Shown in pieces: positions 62,607 through 64,000 of a stretch of 64,000 bases of DNA. The notes beneath the pieces were generated by a model. The model did no database searches and was not told the origin of the DNA. It worked only from the letters and a program-made list of their open reading frames with translations. Within the stretch, counting starts at the first letter, position 1. Each line of letters opens with the position of its first letter. The stretch lies in the NCBI RefSeq assembly GCF_014646695.1, contig NZ_BMNT01000025.1, forward strand, positions 72,186 through 136,185, read 5' to 3'. Source of the stretch: Sphaerisporangium melleum. Its GTDB lineage: Bacteria > Actinomycetota > Actinomycetes > Streptosporangiales > Streptosporangiaceae. The position numbers and the translations under genes are program-made.

Positions 62607-62803
62607 ACGCGGATCTGTCCACGGCGGAATGGCGCAAGTCGACCCACTCGGGTTCGGAAGGCGGCAACTGTGTCGAGGTGGCGGTCAACCTGCCTGGTGT
62701 CGTCGCAGTGCGGGACAGTAAGAGAGGGGACGGGCCTGCTCTCATCGTCACCGCTGCGGCATGGCGGAGCTTTATCCGGGAGACAACGGCCCGGGAAGCG
62801 TAA
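62588..62803 (+). CDS. DUF397 protein, first of tandem pair
   Basis: A 71-residue DUF397 protein: EWRKSTHSGSEGGNCVEVAV, GVVAVRDSKRGDGPALIV, AWRSFI. ATG 62588 lies inside the regulator gene, overlapping it by 19 bp, so translation is probably coupled. About half of its residues are repeated in the next gene, suggesting recent duplication. Partner role with the XRE regulator is inferred from the family. Confidence 0.88.
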   Translation: MVSQKLNADLSTAEWRKSTHSGSEGGNCVEVAVNLPGVVAVRDSKRGDGPALIVTAAAWRSFIRETTAREA

Positions 62804-62846
62804 GACATGAGTGACTAGCCCGAAACTAGGGGAACGGGGTGGCGTA

Positions 62847-63041
62847 ATGGACCTGAGTGGTGCGAAGTGGCGTAAGTCCTCCTGGTCGAGCGTTGACGGA
62901 GGACAGTGCGTAGAGGTGGCAGCCAACCTCTCTGGCATTGTCGCGGTGCGGGACGGCAAGCGGGGGGACGGGGCTGTGCTCGTGGTCACCAAGGATGAGT
63001 GGCGGGTGTTTCTCTCGGAGGCCGGAGCCGGGGGAGTCTGA
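62847..63041 (+). CDS. DUF397 protein, second of tandem pair
   Basis: A 64-residue DUF397 protein: KWRKSSWSSVDGGQCVEVAA, GIVAVRDGKRGDGAVLVV, EWRVFL. ATG 62847 is preferred (ACGGGGTGGCG upstream); GTG 62811 is possible. VAVRD-x-KRGDG is shared with the preceding gene. Two DUF397 proteins for one regulator may differ in affinity or act in different states; that is speculation. Confidence 0.85.
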   Translation: MDLSGAKWRKSSWSSVDGGQCVEVAANLSGIVAVRDGKRGDGAVLVVTKDEWRVFLSEAGAGGV

Positions 63042-63075
63042 CCGGGAAACGGCTTCGGTCGCTCTGCGAGCCCTG

Positions 63076-63558
63076 TCAGGCGGGTGGGTGGCCGTTCTCC
63101 AGGTAAGCGGTGCGGCGGTCGGGTAGGGCTGACAGCGCTTCGCGGAGCCGCCGCGCCATGCCTGGCTTCACCAGGCCGTCGAGGGCGTCCGGCCGCACGA
63201 ACTCGGCGCGGTCCAGTTCCCGCTCGCACAATCGGATGTCGGCGGCCCGCGCGGACGGCAGGACGCCTCCGTCGAAGACGAACAGCAAGGCACTGTCCCA
63301 GGGGGCGCGCGGCGGGACCCAGTCGACGCACAGCAGGGGGCCGATCGGCAGGGTGAGGCCGAGTTCCTCCTCGACCTCGCGCACGCAGGCCGTCAGCGGC
63401 GACTCGTCCACCTCGACCATGCCTCCCGGGATGTCCCAGTCGGGCTTGTAGGTCGTGTGCACCACCATGATCCGCCCGACCTCGTCCCGGATCAGCGCCC
63501 CCGCCGCCGTGCGCACGCGAGCCAGTCCGGCGACGAAGGAAGGATCGACATCGCTCAC
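63076..63558 (-). CDS. NUDIX hydrolase
   Basis: A 160-residue NUDIX-fold protein. The NUDIX box runs from GGMVEVDESPLTACVREVEE into ELGL, with the REVEEELG metal site intact. The N-terminal RTAAGALIRDEVGRIMVVHT and the PDWDIPGG segment match the family; the substrate (nucleotide or related pyrophosphate) is not predictable. GTG 63558 is taken over ATG 63660 because the longer form adds an unrelated stretch. It is convergent with the second DUF397 gene, with only 34 bp between the two stops and no visible hairpin. Confidence 0.85.
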   Translation of the reverse strand: MSDVDPSFVAGLARVRTAAGALIRDEVGRIMVVHTTYKPDWDIPGGMVEVDESPLTACVREVEEELGLTLPIGPLLCVDWVPPRAPWDSALLFVFDGGVLPSARAADIRLCERELDRAEFVRPDALDGLVKPGMARRLREALSALPDRRTAYLENGHPPA

Positions 63559-63681
63559 CCCGCCACCGTACGGCCCGGGGGAGGGGCAGGACGGAAACCG
63601 CCACACTAGACGGACCATGTCCCGGACCGGATTCCCTAGCTCTCCCTCATCGTGCGTCACCGCCCCGGCACTCGACTGCCA

Positions 63682-64000
63682 CTAACCGAGCGCGATCTGG
63701 AACCACACCGTCCGCCCGGTCGCCTCTCGCGTCGTCCCCCAGGCGGAGGACAGCTCGCGGACGAGCCAGAGCCCGCAGCCGCTTTCGCTGAGCGGATCGA
63801 CCCGGTCGGGAATCGGTGGCAGGGGTACGTCCGAGCCCTCGTCGGTCACCTCGACCCGCACCACCTCGCCGTCCTCGTACACCCGCAGGGCGACCATGCC
63901 GTCCGCCCGGCGCCCCGATTCTGAGAGGTCGGTTTGTGAGTTGATGCCCCTTCCGGCGTTGGGTTTGGAAGAGGCGGGCTGGTCAGCGGGGTGGCTGCTG
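63682..64000 (-). pseudogene. HATPase_c_2 gene, apparently truncated near the window edge
   Basis: The visible frame closely parallels the HATPase at 60680-61186: SESGRRADGMVALRVYEDGE, VEVTDEGSDVPLP, SESGCGLWLVRELSSAWGTT, TVWFQIALG. Here the family should continue upstream with ELVANAIRY before SESGRR, but the reading changes at about 63929 to an unrelated INSQTDL. The frame stays open to the edge. So the N box is missing: either an insertion or rearrangement broke the gene, or the flanking DNA belongs to another element that begins there. Only ~70 bp of it are visible. If intact in frame elsewhere, the call is wrong. Confidence 0.5.

Overview
The window reads as chromosome from a high-GC filamentous actinomycete. 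Coding sequence is strongly GC-rich, GTG/TTG starts and 4-bp ATGA/GTGA stop-start overlaps are common, and the division genes match the actinobacterial type (FtsZ ending in a DVPDFLK tail, SepF, YggT and DivIVA in a row; UDP-MurNAc ligases with the meso-DAP signature). Many DUF397/XRE, Methyltransf_19 and Ser/Thr-kinase genes point to a morphologically complex group; Streptosporangiales is my best guess, by family resemblance only.

Layout. 1-3.4 kb: 3' end of efp, nusB, a SAM methyltransferase, an SOS-type dinB and a DUF3040 membrane protein. 3.6-8.4 kb, minus strand: a coupled moxR-DUF58-transglutaminase operon. 8.4-9.1 kb: a long regulatory gap with a phased array of MraZ boxes over the mraZ promoter. 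9.1-28.2 kb: the dcw cluster (mraZ, rsmH, ftsL, ftsI, murE, murF, mraY, murD, ftsW, murG, murC, ftsQ, ftsZ, ylmE, sepF, yggT, divIVA), which makes lipid II and builds the septum and growing pole. An 820-residue membrane protein with two Ada-like Zn motifs follows divIVA.

30.7-41 kb is an accessory block between divIVA and ileS, which are near neighbours in Streptomyces as I recall. It holds an ArsR regulator with ABM and ACT proteins, a Methyltransf_19 enzyme, a secreted S33 peptidase, a lone ketosynthase, two lower-GC unknown genes, and a WhiJ/AbaA-type regulatory module (HATPase, small partners, XRE-DUF5753 regulator, DUF397).

The housekeeping order resumes at 41.2 kb with ileS under a translational T-box, then DUF167, a DksA/TraR protein, lspA and rluD. 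Three paralogous membrane Ser/Thr kinases lie at 47.4-53.3 kb. A chorismate mutase fused to a degenerate DAHP-synthase-like barrel comes before dnaE (to 58.3 kb). The last 6 kb holds an alpha/beta hydrolase, a Tat-exported PhoX-like protein, a second XRE/DUF397/HATPase module, a NUDIX hydrolase, and a third HATPase gene whose homology breaks off about 70 bp before the right edge.

The main points for follow-up are the MraZ-box arrays, the two-zinc-motif protein beside divIVA, the inactive-looking DAHPS-chorismate mutase fusion with a possible leader peptide, the kinase trio with shared ectodomains, and the paired WhiJ-type modules.
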